DNA of 64,000 nt, taken from assembly GCF_008064635.1 (NCBI RefSeq), contig NZ_VRYZ01000009.1:1-64000 (forward strand), given 5' to 3'. This document shows, in pieces, positions 34,111-43,790 of the stretch (the stretch's first letter is position 1; every line of letters begins with the position of its first letter). The translations under genes were made by a program, and so were the position numbers. Below the pieces are notes generated by a model. That model was given only the letters and a program-made list of their open reading frames with translations. It was not told the origin of the DNA and searched no databases. Source of the DNA: Parahaliea aestuarii (GTDB taxonomy: Bacteria > Pseudomonadota > Gammaproteobacteria > Pseudomonadales > Halieaceae).

Positions 34111-35256
34111 CTACTGCAACCTGTACAGCGCGCCGGCGGCGGTCCTTGCCAGCTCTACCGCGTGGAGCTGGTAGTGGCCGGGCCACAGCAACTGCTGCTT
34201 CTCGGGCAGGTAGCGCAAAGTGGTGGGGCGCATCACCGCCACCAGGTCGCCCTGTTGCAAATACTGCCGCTCCGGCAGTTCCGGCCCGTCGCGGAGCCAG
34301 TAGACGTTGTGGGGGTAGAGGTACCAGGCGGTACGCATCCCCTGGTAGTCACCGGCGGAGCTGACAAAAATACGTTCACCCGAGACGCCGATCAGCGCCT
34401 GTGCCCGCGCGCTCAGTTCGGCCATGGCCCTGTCCCCGATGGCAACACGGCGGGCGTACTCCGGTTGGCCGTGAAATTGCTCTGTCGCCGCATCGCTGCG
34501 ATGCAATAGCTGGCGTATCCACAGGCCGTCGAGCAGCAGCCAGGCGCCGACGAAAACAGCGGATGTAACGCCGAGGGCGCGTTGCGGGCCGAGGCGCGCC
34601 AGGCCGTAGAAAACCGCAACGACGGCGATGAGGAAGGCACAGAGCCAGGCAGTGAAAGGTACTGGCCAGATTGCGCTGCCGGCGTTGTTGACGCCCAGAT
34701 GGGCATTGATTGACGCCCTGTTCCAGTTGCCGGGCTGCAGCCAGTCTTCTATAGCGGCGAGCAGTGGACCGCCGAAGGTTGGCGGTTCGAGCGTGAGCCC
34801 GGAGAGCTCGACCGCGCTGCCAGGCTGGCCCTGCAGGCGCAGCGCAACGGCCCCCAGCGACGGCGGCAGGTCGGCGAGGGCCTGCAGGTTGACGCTTGCC
34901 TGGCCTGAGGTCGACGGCAGTTTCTGCATGCCAATCTGCCGGCTGTATGTGCGCCAGACAAAGTCCACGCTTTGCAGCCCGGCGTCCGCCTGAAGATGGA
35001 ATGCAAACCTGGCGAACTGCCCGATCTGGATACTCCTGGTGCGCAGTTCGATAACGGCAAAACCGTTGCTGGCCAGGGTAATGCGGTAGCTGTCGCTGCC
35101 GAGGGCCTGCAGATTGCCGACAGAGGCCTTCAGGTCGGCTGCCGAGAAGTGGTGTTCGCTGGCTGCCTTCCCCGGAGAACGCCAGACACCGGTACCCGCC
35201 GCCTGCCAGATCAGCAAGCCGATAGCGGCAATAGCGATAACAAGAACAGGTCGCAT
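34111..35256 (-). CDS. Membrane-anchored protein of unknown function, glycosylation operon
   Basis: A 381-residue protein with an N-terminal hydrophobic segment (about 2-20), a beta-rich region outside the membrane (about 30-185) that resembles carbohydrate-binding folds, two membrane helices (about 205-255) and a C-terminal soluble part (about 260-381). I do not recognise the family. The ATG at 35256 fits the hydrophobic start; 10 upstream residues are unlikely. It is the first gene of the three-gene operon with two glycosyltransferases. Confidence 0.7.
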   Translation of the reverse strand: MRPVLVIAIAAIGLLIWQAAGTGVWRSPGKAASEHHFSAADLKASVGNLQALGSDSYRITLASNGFAVIELRTRSIQIGQFARFAFHLQADAGLQSVDFVWRTYSRQIGMQKLPSTSGQASVNLQALADLPPSLGAVALRLQGQPGSAVELSGLTLEPPTFGGPLLAAIEDWLQPGNWNRASINAHLGVNNAGSAIWPVPFTAWLCAFLIAVVAVFYGLARLGPQRALGVTSAVFVGAWLLLDGLWIRQLLHRSDAATEQFHGQPEYARRVAIGDRAMAELSARAQALIGVSGERIFVSSAGDYQGMRTAWYLYPHNVYWLRDGPELPERQYLQQGDLVAVMRPTTLRYLPEKQQLLWPGHYQLHAVELARTAAGALYRLQ

Positions 35257-35308
35257 CCTGCGAGTGTAGCTCCAGCTTGCCGGCATTGCCTAACCGGCAG
35301 TGCGTTAA

Positions 35309-35608
35309 TTACGCTTTTCGGGAAATGTCCCCGCCCTTCCGCGCCTCGTTGCGCAGCGCCAGATGGGCAATTTCATCGTAGCTCGCAATGACTTTTGCCA
35401 GCAGGTCCTTGTACTCGGGCATCTCCCAGCTCACGTCGTACCAGTCGCGCACCATGTCCAGGTGCTGGTAGAGTACCTCGACTTCTCCGCTGGACAGTGT
35501 CCCGCCCGCTTTCACTTCTATCAGGGCGCGCTGGATCAGCGGTAGTTCCTTGTCCACGAATTCCTGCAGGACGGCCTGCGAGATTCCGTTGTGCTGCTGG
35601 TCATTCAT
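35309..35608 (-). CDS. Hypothetical helical protein, 99 residues
   Basis: A small, acidic, mainly helical cytosolic protein (for example LIQRALIEVKAGG, VEVLYQHLDMVRDWYD). There are no cysteines, membrane segments or recognised motifs. It lies 52 bp upstream of the glycosylation operon in the same direction and could be its leader gene, but nothing else ties it to that role. Confidence 0.6.
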   Translation of the reverse strand: MNDQQHNGISQAVLQEFVDKELPLIQRALIEVKAGGTLSSGEVEVLYQHLDMVRDWYDVSWEMPEYKDLLAKVIASYDEIAHLALRNEARKGGDISRKA

Positions 35609-35668
35609 TGGCGCTCCAATTCGGCCTGGCGTTATTGCCCGGTGAGCCTACAGTGTAGACAACAATGT

Positions 35669-35687
35669 CCGCCGGTTTGCCCGGCGG
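35669..35687 (-). terminator. Hairpin after the Bat operon
   Basis: Arms CCGCCGG and CCGGCGG (7 bp) with a TTTGC loop lie 37 bp past the stop codon of the last Bat gene. The minus-strand sequence after it (ACATTGTTGT) is only mildly T-rich, so termination here is tentative. Confidence 0.35.
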
Positions 35688-35723
35688 CAATTGAGGGCGG
35701 CTGAAATAGCCCTTCGCTTGCCC

Positions 35724-36788
35724 TTAAGCCCGCTTGTGTCGGGTTTCGGCCCGCGGCTTTGAGCGGCGTTGCTCGGTCGGGTTCAGCGGCTGCAGGTGCA
35801 CCGGCCTGAAGGGTGCGAGAATCCGGGCCGCGTTGCGAAAGGCCAGCAGGCCCAGCAGGCCCAGCGCCACCAGGCCGGCAAAGGCGTAAGCCGCCGTGCG
35901 CTGATCCAGGCCCGCTACCCTGTCGCCGTTGCTCGCATCCTCTGAGGCGGCCTGATCGGGGTTGGCGATAACGTTCAGTGTGCGCGCCGGGAAGTCCTGC
36001 GTTTGCACCTGCCGGGTGGAGAGGTCAAACCACTGGAAGCGCACCGCCGGGATGGTGTACTGGCCGGGGCGCTTGGCGAGGTAGGTGATGGTGTCCTCGC
36101 GGGTCCCTGTGAGGGTGCCGCGGTTGCTGCGGTCGCGTACCTGCTGCTTGGTGTAGATGCCGAGCCCATCGATCTCGGCGTCGGGGAAGGGCGGGAACAC
36201 CATGCCCGGCACATCGGCGGCGGAGAAGCGGATACTGCGCTTGAAGGCGGTGCCGGCCATTACCGGCTCGTCGCCCGGCTGGGGTTGCCACTGTTCTTCT
36301 ACCTTCAGGTCGCGCGCACTGATCACCAGGCCCAGCCCCTCGGTGCCGGGTGGGCGCTGCACGGAAAAAGCAACGGCCTCGGTGGTTACCGCTGCAGTGG
36401 CGGGTTCTTTGTCCAGAGGGTGGCGCTTGTATCTGAAGCGAGCATGGATGGGCGGAATTTCCAGGTCGCCGTCTCTCACCGCCCACAGGTTCAGTTCGTG
36501 ACGCTGCACGGAATAGTGCGTGCCATCGATGGTGAGGCTGTCGACGATGGGATGATCCGCCGGCGGCATCAGCAGCACGCCATCCGGGTCCGGCAGGTCG
36601 AAGCTGGCGGCGCTGGCGAAGTAGCCCGGGGCCAGTAGTTCGACAATCAGGGAGACTCGCTGGCCGGCCCACAGCGGGTCCTTGCCCTGCAGGTGAGTGC
36701 GCACCATGGCTTCCTGGGCCATGGCGCCCAGCGGCAGAATGACTGATAGCAGCATCGGGATGTAATGCCGGGCCGACCGGAATGTCAT
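35724..36788 (-). CDS. BatD-like protein (oxygen tolerance)
   Basis: A 354-residue protein with a signal peptide (about 1-24), beta-rich Ig-like domains in the periplasm (about 25-270) and a C-terminal membrane helix (about 297-317) followed by a basic tail. This layout matches BatD of the Bacteroides/Leptospira aerotolerance operons. Its start overlaps the TPR gene by 4 bp. It is the last gene of the six-gene MoxR cluster and may form an envelope complex with the VWA proteins. Confidence 0.8.
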   Translation of the reverse strand: MTFRSARHYIPMLLSVILPLGAMAQEAMVRTHLQGKDPLWAGQRVSLIVELLAPGYFASAASFDLPDPDGVLLMPPADHPIVDSLTIDGTHYSVQRHELNLWAVRDGDLEIPPIHARFRYKRHPLDKEPATAAVTTEAVAFSVQRPPGTEGLGLVISARDLKVEEQWQPQPGDEPVMAGTAFKRSIRFSAADVPGMVFPPFPDAEIDGLGIYTKQQVRDRSNRGTLTGTREDTITYLAKRPGQYTIPAVRFQWFDLSTRQVQTQDFPARTLNVIANPDQAASEDASNGDRVAGLDQRTAAYAFAGLVALGLLGLLAFRNAARILAPFRPVHLQPLNPTEQRRSKPRAETRHKRA

Positions 36789-37447
36789 GGCGTGGGCTCC
36801 TCGGCGGCCGGAGCTTCATCCGCACGGTGAGCCGCCTGGTAGGCAAACTTGGCGCGTAGGAAATCGCCGGGTGAGGTCTGTACCCGGCGCAGCCAGGTGG
36901 AGCGCAGTTCGGCATCGGACAGTTCAACCTGGTTCATGTCGCTGGGCGGCTGCTTTTTCTGGTCGCCCCTCTGGTCGAAGGCAATGTCGTCCGGTGTGTA
37001 GGCATCGGCGGATTCCTGATCCCGGTTTTTACCGGCATCGTCGATCTTTTTCTTGCGCGCGATGGCCAGGGCCTTGTTCTCCTCGGCCGCTGTCCAGCCG
37101 GGCCGGAAACCCAGGGCGCGGTCGTAGCTTTTTACCGCGTCCTCGTAGGCGCCGTGCATCAGCCAGGCGTTGCCCTGGTCGAAGGCGCCGTCGGCACCGG
37201 GCACCCGCGCGAAAGTGCGGGCGGCGTCCTCGAAATCGCCGTTGCGGTACTGGGCCACGGCCTTGCGCCAGGGGTCGCTGTAGGCGGCCGCCGCCGCTTT
37301 GTAATCCTTCGCTTTCATCAGGTGGTCGCCGCGCCGGTCGGCGCCGCGCCAGAACTCCGGGTCGCGCCAGCTACCGAAAGCAAGGATGAGCAGGGCGAGC
37401 AATAGGGCAGCGGCGCCAGCCGTGCGCCAGGTCAGGTGCAGCTTCAC
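36785..37447 (-). CDS. TPR-containing membrane protein of the Bat cluster
   Basis: A 220-residue protein with an N-terminal membrane helix (about 10-26) and TPR repeats (about 35-130; GDHLMKAKDYKAAAAAYSDP, QGNAWLMHGAYEDAVKSYDRAL). The rest is charged with a QKKQPPSDMNQVE linker. In other Bat clusters this position is BatC-like or fused to BatB. It overlaps both neighbours by 4 bp, so it should be produced in fixed ratio with them. Confidence 0.82.
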   Translation of the reverse strand: MKLHLTWRTAGAAALLLALLILAFGSWRDPEFWRGADRRGDHLMKAKDYKAAAAAYSDPWRKAVAQYRNGDFEDAARTFARVPGADGAFDQGNAWLMHGAYEDAVKSYDRALGFRPGWTAAEENKALAIARKKKIDDAGKNRDQESADAYTPDDIAFDQRGDQKKQPPSDMNQVELSDAELRSTWLRRVQTSPGDFLRAKFAYQAAHRADEAPAAEEPTP

Positions 37448-39405
37448 GCGCCCACTCCCCGCGGTACCATCCAGCCGCGACGGAAGTAGAGCAGCGTCAT
37501 CAATACCAGTAGCGGCGTCAGCCAGTAGCCGCTCTCCGCCCAGCGGGTTTGCCCGTCGCTGCCGAAGCTCTGGGCGAAGCGCGCCGCGTTGGCCAGTGCC
37601 TGTACATCGCTGTCGTCGGCGCTGAGGGTTTGCAGAGAGGCGCGCACCGCACTGGCCTGCTTTTCCAGATCGTCGCGCTCCTTGCCTGGCAGCAGGGGCG
37701 GCCAGAGTCGTACTCGCACCTTAGATGTTTTACGCCAGTCGGCCAGCGGCCCGGCCTGTTCCGGCGCGATGCTGTCGGTGATCCATAGAATGGAGCCTCC
37801 CCCGGCCTCCGCCAGACTCTGCTCCGCAAGCGCCAGGGCCTCCGCGGCGGCATCGCCGGTCTCGGGCATGATCTCTGGGGTGAGGGCCTGGGCAAAGGTA
37901 TTGATGATGCCGGCGTCGCCGGTGGCGGGCATCACTCTGTGGGCGCTGCCGGCGTAGGCGATGAGTGCGGTTTTGGCTTTGCCGCGGGCCTCCAGCAGGT
38001 CGTGGATTTTCAGGGTGGCGCGCTCCAGCCGGCTCGGTTGCACGTCTTCCGTTTCCATCGACGGCGACACTTTCACCACAATGGCGAGGGCGGCGGTGTC
38101 GTCGGCAAAGGGCGAGGGCTCGTGTGTCCAGCTGGGGCCGGCGATGGCGATGATCAGCAGCAGCCAGCTGAGGCCAATCCAGGCCAGCGGGCCGAAGCGG
38201 CGGCGGCGCTGTTCGCTCCCCCACAGCTGGGCCAGCAGGTGGGGGTCGATGATGCCGCGCCAGGCGCGGCCGGCGTCGCTCTGGCGCTGCAGCCCCCACC
38301 ACAGCAGCAGTGCCGGGAACAGGGCCAGCAACCACTCCGGGCGGATAAAGTGGAATTGTTCAATGGCGGTCAGCAGTCCCGCCGGTGCGGCGGCCGCGAG
38401 GCCGGCTCCACCAAGATGGCGAGCCGCCAGGCGTTGGCGCCACAACAGGCCGGCCCCGAGGTAGCCGATGGACACGATCAGCGACAGCGCCAGCGGCCAC
38501 CAGTACACGTCGCGCCGCGGGCGCTGGGACAGGGTGTCGACCTGACGGGTTTCCAGCGCGTTCAGCTGGTCGTAGATGGCCTGCAGCTGGGAGCGGTCGG
38601 TGGCGTGGGAGTAGAGTCCGTCGGTGGCGGCCGAGACCTTTTTCAGGGTGACTTCGTCCAGCGCGTCCTCACCGGCGGCGCGCGGGTCGCCCACCGCTAC
38701 GGTGTGAATCACAATGCCCTTGTCGGCGGCGATCTGCGCGGCCTTCTCCGGCGGTACCTGGCTGGAGGTGTCGTTGCCGTCGGTGAGGGCGATCAGCACG
38801 CGCTCTTTCACGGTACTGCGTTCGAACACATTGATGGCCAGGCCCAGGGCGTCGCCGAAGGCGGTCTGGGGGCCGGCCATGCGCACCTGCGCCTCGTCCA
38901 GCAGCTCGCGACAGACCTGCAGGTCCTCGGTAAACGGGGCCTGCACGAAGGCGGCGCTGCCGAAGAAGATCAGCCCCACCCGGTCGCCCTGGCGGCGGGC
39001 CAGGAAGTCGTCCAGCACGGCTTTAACCGCGGTCAGCCGGTCCACGGTTTCCCCGGAGGCATCAGTGAAATCGCGGGTGGCCATGGAGCCGGACAGGTCC
39101 ACCGCCAGCAGCAGGTCGCGCACCGGCTGCTCGCGGGTAATGGGGGGTTCGATCACTTGGGGCCGCGCCACTGCGACCACCGCGCAGAGCCAGCAGAACC
39201 ACACCACCAGCCAGCGCAGCAGGCTGCCGCGGGCAACGGCGGCGCCACGTGAAGGGTCGCGGCCCACCACCGCGGCCAGGCGCGGCAGAAAGGGCACTAC
39301 CAGTCCGCGACGCGGTTCGCTGTGGGGCGGCACCAGCCACCAGAACAGCAGCGGCAGCGGCAGTAACAGCAGCAGCCAGGGATGGGCCAGCGTCAGGTTG
39401 CTCAC
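37444..39405 (-). CDS. Fused BatA-BatB double VWA protein
   Basis: A 653-residue protein made of two Bat units. Each has membrane helices and a von Willebrand A domain: the first VWA is at about 95-285 with an intact metal site DLSGS (103-107), and the second at about 435-600 reads KVSPS (445-449), lacking the first aspartate. Helices lie at about 5-25, 62-80, 305-322, 358-372, 405-425 and 628-645. A fusion keeps the two parts at one-to-one ratio. Coupled by 4-bp overlaps to the DUF4381 gene before it and the TPR gene after it. Confidence 0.88.
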   Translation of the reverse strand: MSNLTLAHPWLLLLLPLPLLFWWLVPPHSEPRRGLVVPFLPRLAAVVGRDPSRGAAVARGSLLRWLVVWFCWLCAVVAVARPQVIEPPITREQPVRDLLLAVDLSGSMATRDFTDASGETVDRLTAVKAVLDDFLARRQGDRVGLIFFGSAAFVQAPFTEDLQVCRELLDEAQVRMAGPQTAFGDALGLAINVFERSTVKERVLIALTDGNDTSSQVPPEKAAQIAADKGIVIHTVAVGDPRAAGEDALDEVTLKKVSAATDGLYSHATDRSQLQAIYDQLNALETRQVDTLSQRPRRDVYWWPLALSLIVSIGYLGAGLLWRQRLAARHLGGAGLAAAAPAGLLTAIEQFHFIRPEWLLALFPALLLWWGLQRQSDAGRAWRGIIDPHLLAQLWGSEQRRRRFGPLAWIGLSWLLLIIAIAGPSWTHEPSPFADDTAALAIVVKVSPSMETEDVQPSRLERATLKIHDLLEARGKAKTALIAYAGSAHRVMPATGDAGIINTFAQALTPEIMPETGDAAAEALALAEQSLAEAGGGSILWITDSIAPEQAGPLADWRKTSKVRVRLWPPLLPGKERDDLEKQASAVRASLQTLSADDSDVQALANAARFAQSFGSDGQTRWAESGYWLTPLLVLMTLLYFRRGWMVPRGVGA

Positions 39406-39917
39406 GATGTCGTCTCGTCGCTGGCAGGGGGCGGCGGCAGGGGCCGGTGCTGGCGTATCCAGCGGCGGGTTTCGGTGAAGAGCCGTTCCAGCTGGACTGC
39501 ATCCCAGTCGCCGCTGGCAGTGCGGTAGGTACTGTCTTCCAGCGCCTCGCCGAGGCCGTCGGCAAAATGGGTGCCGCCCGTGCTATCGAGAAAATGAAAC
39601 CAGTCCACCCCCGTCAACTGCGCTACCTCGACCCGCGGGTAGGCGGTGAGGGCGGCGCGTTTCAGCAGGACGGACAGTTCGGCCAGTGGTGCTGTGCGCG
39701 ACTCCCCACCGGCTTGCAGTCTGGCCAGTTCCGCCAGCGCTTCACGGCGGTAGCGGTTGCGCTGGAAGCGGATAAAGGCGCGCAGGGCCAGCAGCGCCAG
39801 CAGCACGGCCAGAAAGCCCAGCAGCCACAGCCAGCCCGGCGCCGGGGGCCACAGGGGCAGAGGTTCCGGCACCACAATGTCGTGGAGATTGGCGAGGCTG
39901 GCGGGATCGCTGTTCAT
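39402..39917 (-). CDS. DUF4381 family membrane protein
   Basis: A 171-residue protein. One N-terminal helix (about 24-45, PGWLWLLGFLAVLLALLAL) is followed by a soluble helical domain of about 115 residues. The N-terminal LHDIVVPEPLPLWPPAPGW is typical of DUF4381, nearly always found between DUF58 and VWA genes as here. Role in the complex is unknown. It overlaps both neighbours by 4 bp. Confidence 0.85.
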   Translation of the reverse strand: MNSDPASLANLHDIVVPEPLPLWPPAPGWLWLLGFLAVLLALLALRAFIRFQRNRYRREALAELARLQAGGESRTAPLAELSVLLKRAALTAYPRVEVAQLTGVDWFHFLDSTGGTHFADGLGEALEDSTYRTASGDWDAVQLERLFTETRRWIRQHRPLPPPPASDETTS

Positions 39918-40873
39918 CGCCGACGCACGCCCCCCAGGCGGCGGCGAATCTGTTCCGCCACATCCTCTGCAGTGGACAGGGGAATCACCGGGGTCTCCCG
40001 GTGCAGCAGGAAGTGGCGGCCGCTGGCGCGGGTGGCTTCAAAGTCCTCCCGGTAGCGGTCGCGCAGTCTGCTCTGGCTGGTGTCGACTTCCAGTTGCGCG
40101 CCGGCATCCTCAAACACCAGCGGCCCGGCGGCCGGCAGGTCGGCTTCCAGCGGGTCGTGCACAAAGCCGAACAGTACGTCGTTGCGGTGGGCGATGCGGG
40201 TCAGCAGGTGGCGGCTCTCCTCGTCCTGGCCGGCGCCGTCGCTGATGATGCAGACCAGGGCGTCGTGCTTGGCGAGGCGGTCGCAGCGCCGCAGGGCTTC
40301 GTTGAACATGCCGGGGTTGCCGCGGATGCCGCTCTGCAGGTCCAGCGCGTGGTTTTGTTCCACTATGTGCTGCAGGATGCGCATCACCGCGCTGCTGCTG
40401 CGCTGGGGACGCACTTCAATCAGCTCGCTGTCGTTGAAGATCAGTGCGCCCACCCGGTCCTGCTGTTCCAGCACGCGCCAGGCGGCCAGCGCGGCGGCCT
40501 CGGCGGCGGTCACCGATTTCATGCGTTTGCGGCTGCCGAAGAACATACCGATGCGCTGGTCCACCAATAACAGGGTGACGCGCTCGCGCTCCTCGGTGAA
40601 CACGCGGCTGTGGGTGCGCCGGGTACGGGCGGTGACCTTCCAGTCGATCTGGCGGATGTCATCGCCGGGCTGGTAGCGGCGGATCTCCTCGAAGTTGAGG
40701 CCGCGGCCGCGCAGGCGCGAGGTGTGGCGTCCGGCCAGCAGGGAGTGCACCGGTTGGCGCGGCAGGAAACTGAAGCCGCGGGCCCGGTGACGCATGTTCA
40801 CCAGGTCCTGCAGCCGGGTGTAGGCTCCGGGAACCTTGCCGTCGTCGCGGGCTTTGCGCTGTGGCCTGGCCAT
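39914..40873 (-). CDS. DUF58 domain protein
   Basis: A 319-residue protein. The DUF58 signature RGLNFEEIRRYQPGDDIRQIDWKVTAR is near residues 56-82, followed by a VWA-like fold (LLVDQRIGMFFGSRKRMKS) with an altered metal site. No membrane helices are seen. DUF58 proteins almost always accompany MoxR ATPases and may be their partners. The ATG at 40873 follows the MoxR stop by 16 bp; a longer upstream extension would overlap that gene. Confidence 0.88.
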   Translation of the reverse strand: MARPQRKARDDGKVPGAYTRLQDLVNMRHRARGFSFLPRQPVHSLLAGRHTSRLRGRGLNFEEIRRYQPGDDIRQIDWKVTARTRRTHSRVFTEERERVTLLLVDQRIGMFFGSRKRMKSVTAAEAAALAAWRVLEQQDRVGALIFNDSELIEVRPQRSSSAVMRILQHIVEQNHALDLQSGIRGNPGMFNEALRRCDRLAKHDALVCIISDGAGQDEESRHLLTRIAHRNDVLFGFVHDPLEADLPAAGPLVFEDAGAQLEVDTSQSRLRDRYREDFEATRASGRHFLLHRETPVIPLSTAEDVAEQIRRRLGGVRRR

Positions 40874-40889
40874 GGCTCGGCGGGAAGCC

Positions 40890-41861
<972 letters not shown>

Positions 41862-41957
41862 GGCTGTTCCGTTGTTGCGGGGGTGGACTGCATGTCGGTC
41901 GCTGCGATGCCTACCAAGCATAGAGGAAAACCACTGACCGGGTGAATGAGGGGATAC

Positions 41958-41980
41958 AAAAAAGGGGCACCGCGTGCCCC
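41958..41980 (-). terminator. Intrinsic terminator of the arylsulfatase gene
   Basis: On the minus strand a 7-bp stem GGGGCAC/GTGCCCC with a 3-base loop is followed by at least six Ts (41958-41963). It is 27 bp past the sulfatase stop codon and upstream of the MoxR gene. Confidence 0.85.
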
Positions 41981-42006
41981 TTGAGATTGGATAAAGCCCG
42001 TTTAAA

Positions 42007-43599
42007 TCAACGCGTTTTCATCGACTCCATGTCTTTCAGCCGCTTCATGGCGTCCTGCTGGCGCAGCAGGCCGTAACCGATATTGCTCGCATTCAGGGAT
42101 GAGCCGGTCTGGTAGGGATAGTCGTTGAAGTCGGCGAAGAAGTTCTTGATTTGTTGTTGGATCGGCACCAGCAGCCACATCTGCCGCGCGTACCAGTCGA
42201 GGTAGCCGGCACCTTCTTCTGCAGCACGCTCATACGGATCCATACGCAGGTTGGTAATACCCGCCCAGGAGGTCACTTTACGGGTGCCGGAGGCGATGTT
42301 GCCTTCATTCTCGGCAAAACTGACTTTCCAGTCTTGCCAGCGAATGGCGTTCAGATTGCCGCCCTGGTCAAAGTAGAAGATCTGCTCGCGAGGACCTTTG
42401 TCGGTTTCACCTTTAAGGAGGGGCACAAAGTTGTAACCATCCAGGTGGACTTTGTATTTCTTGCCATTCAGGCGGGTGCCCTTCAGCAGGTCTTCCTTGA
42501 TGTTGGGTGCGCCGCCGACGGCTGCCAGCGTAGTAAACCAGTCGATGTTGGAGATGATGTCGTTGGAGACGGAGCCGGGCTCAATAACGCCGGGCCAGCG
42601 CACCATCATCGGCACCCGGAAGCCACCCTCCCAGGTGGTGCCTTTTTCGCCGTGGAATTTGGTCATGGCGCCGTCGGGCCAGAGAGTGATTTCAGCGCCG
42701 TTGTCGGTGCTGTAGACCACGATGGTATTGTCATCGACACCCAGCTCTTCAAGCAGGTCCAGCAACTGGCCAACATGGCCGTCGTGTTCCACCATGCCGT
42801 CTGCATGAATGCCTTTGCCGGTCACACCGATGGACTCTTCTTTCAGGTGGGTGAACACGTGCATGCGGGTGGAATTGAACCATGTGAAGAAGGGCTTGTC
42901 GGCCGAGACCTGGCGCTGGATGAAGTCCTTGGCGGCGGCCAGGAATTCCTCGTCGATCGTCTCCATGCGTTTGGAGTCCAGCGGGCCGGTGTCTTCGATC
43001 TTGCCATCGGCTGTGGACTTGATCACACCGCGAGGGCCGTACTTTTTCTTGAACTCCGGGTCTTTCGGGTAGAAGTAGCCCTCGGGCTCCTCTTCCGCGT
43101 TCAGGTGATAGAGGTTGCCGAAAAATTCGTCGAAGCCGTGATTGGTGGGCAGGTGCTCGTCCTGGTCGCCTAGATGGTTCTTGCCGAACTGGCCGGTGGC
43201 GTAACCCTGCTCTTTCAGTACGTCTGCTATGGTGGGCATCCACTCGGTGATGCCATGGGGATCGCCGGGCATGCCGATGGTCAGCAGGCCGGTGCGGAAG
43301 GGTTCCTGGCCCATCACGAAACTGGCCCGACCAGCGGTGCAGCTTTGCTGGCCGTAGGCGTCGGTGAACAGCATGCCTTCATTGGCGATGCGGTCGATGT
43401 TGGGGGTCTGGTAGCCCATAAGGCCATTGGTGTAGGCGCTGATCTGGGACTCGCCGATATCGTCACCCCAGATAACGAGAATATTGGGTTTCTTGTCCTG
43501 GGCCTGGGCGCCAAGCGGAACCACCAGGGCCAGCGTGAGTAGCGCAAGGGTGGCCCAGAGCCCCCTGTTGCCACGTTGATGGGTGGTGCGTGTGTTCAT
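42007..43599 (-). CDS. Periplasmic arylsulfatase
   Basis: A 530-residue sulfatase with a signal peptide (about 1-34, AQA). The metal site IWGDDIG (about 43-49) and the formylglycine motif C87-T-A-G-R91 are intact; the cysteine must be turned to formylglycine by a separate enzyme. It also has a STDNGAEI metal-binding block. It would release sulfate from aryl or carbohydrate sulfate esters, common in the sea. No maturase or glycosidase is beside it. It has its own terminator. Confidence 0.9.
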   Translation of the reverse strand: MNTRTTHQRGNRGLWATLALLTLALVVPLGAQAQDKKPNILVIWGDDIGESQISAYTNGLMGYQTPNIDRIANEGMLFTDAYGQQSCTAGRASFVMGQEPFRTGLLTIGMPGDPHGITEWMPTIADVLKEQGYATGQFGKNHLGDQDEHLPTNHGFDEFFGNLYHLNAEEEPEGYFYPKDPEFKKKYGPRGVIKSTADGKIEDTGPLDSKRMETIDEEFLAAAKDFIQRQVSADKPFFTWFNSTRMHVFTHLKEESIGVTGKGIHADGMVEHDGHVGQLLDLLEELGVDDNTIVVYSTDNGAEITLWPDGAMTKFHGEKGTTWEGGFRVPMMVRWPGVIEPGSVSNDIISNIDWFTTLAAVGGAPNIKEDLLKGTRLNGKKYKVHLDGYNFVPLLKGETDKGPREQIFYFDQGGNLNAIRWQDWKVSFAENEGNIASGTRKVTSWAGITNLRMDPYERAAEEGAGYLDWYARQMWLLVPIQQQIKNFFADFNDYPYQTGSSLNASNIGYGLLRQQDAMKRLKDMESMKTR

Positions 43600-43790
43600 G
43601 ATGAGCTCCGGTCACTTTCGACTGATTATATAAAAGGGCTGGCGTATACCAACGCGATTAAGACTAGCAGAGCCGGTGGGGCTTTCCAGCATGTTCTAGA
43701 TGAAATTTAATGCCATCGCGGGCTTTTTTTCCCGGATTCAGCACATTCCACTCGGATTCCCATCATGCATGCCAGGGTAGTTTGACTGGC

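Noticed and set aside
37939-39252. 437-residue plus-strand frame
   Set aside because: Antisense to the VWA fusion gene, without recognisable features.
43718-43736. T-run with CGGG/CCCG arms as a terminator
   Set aside because: Only 4 bp of stem with the T-run inside the loop, so it does not form an intrinsic terminator for either neighbour.
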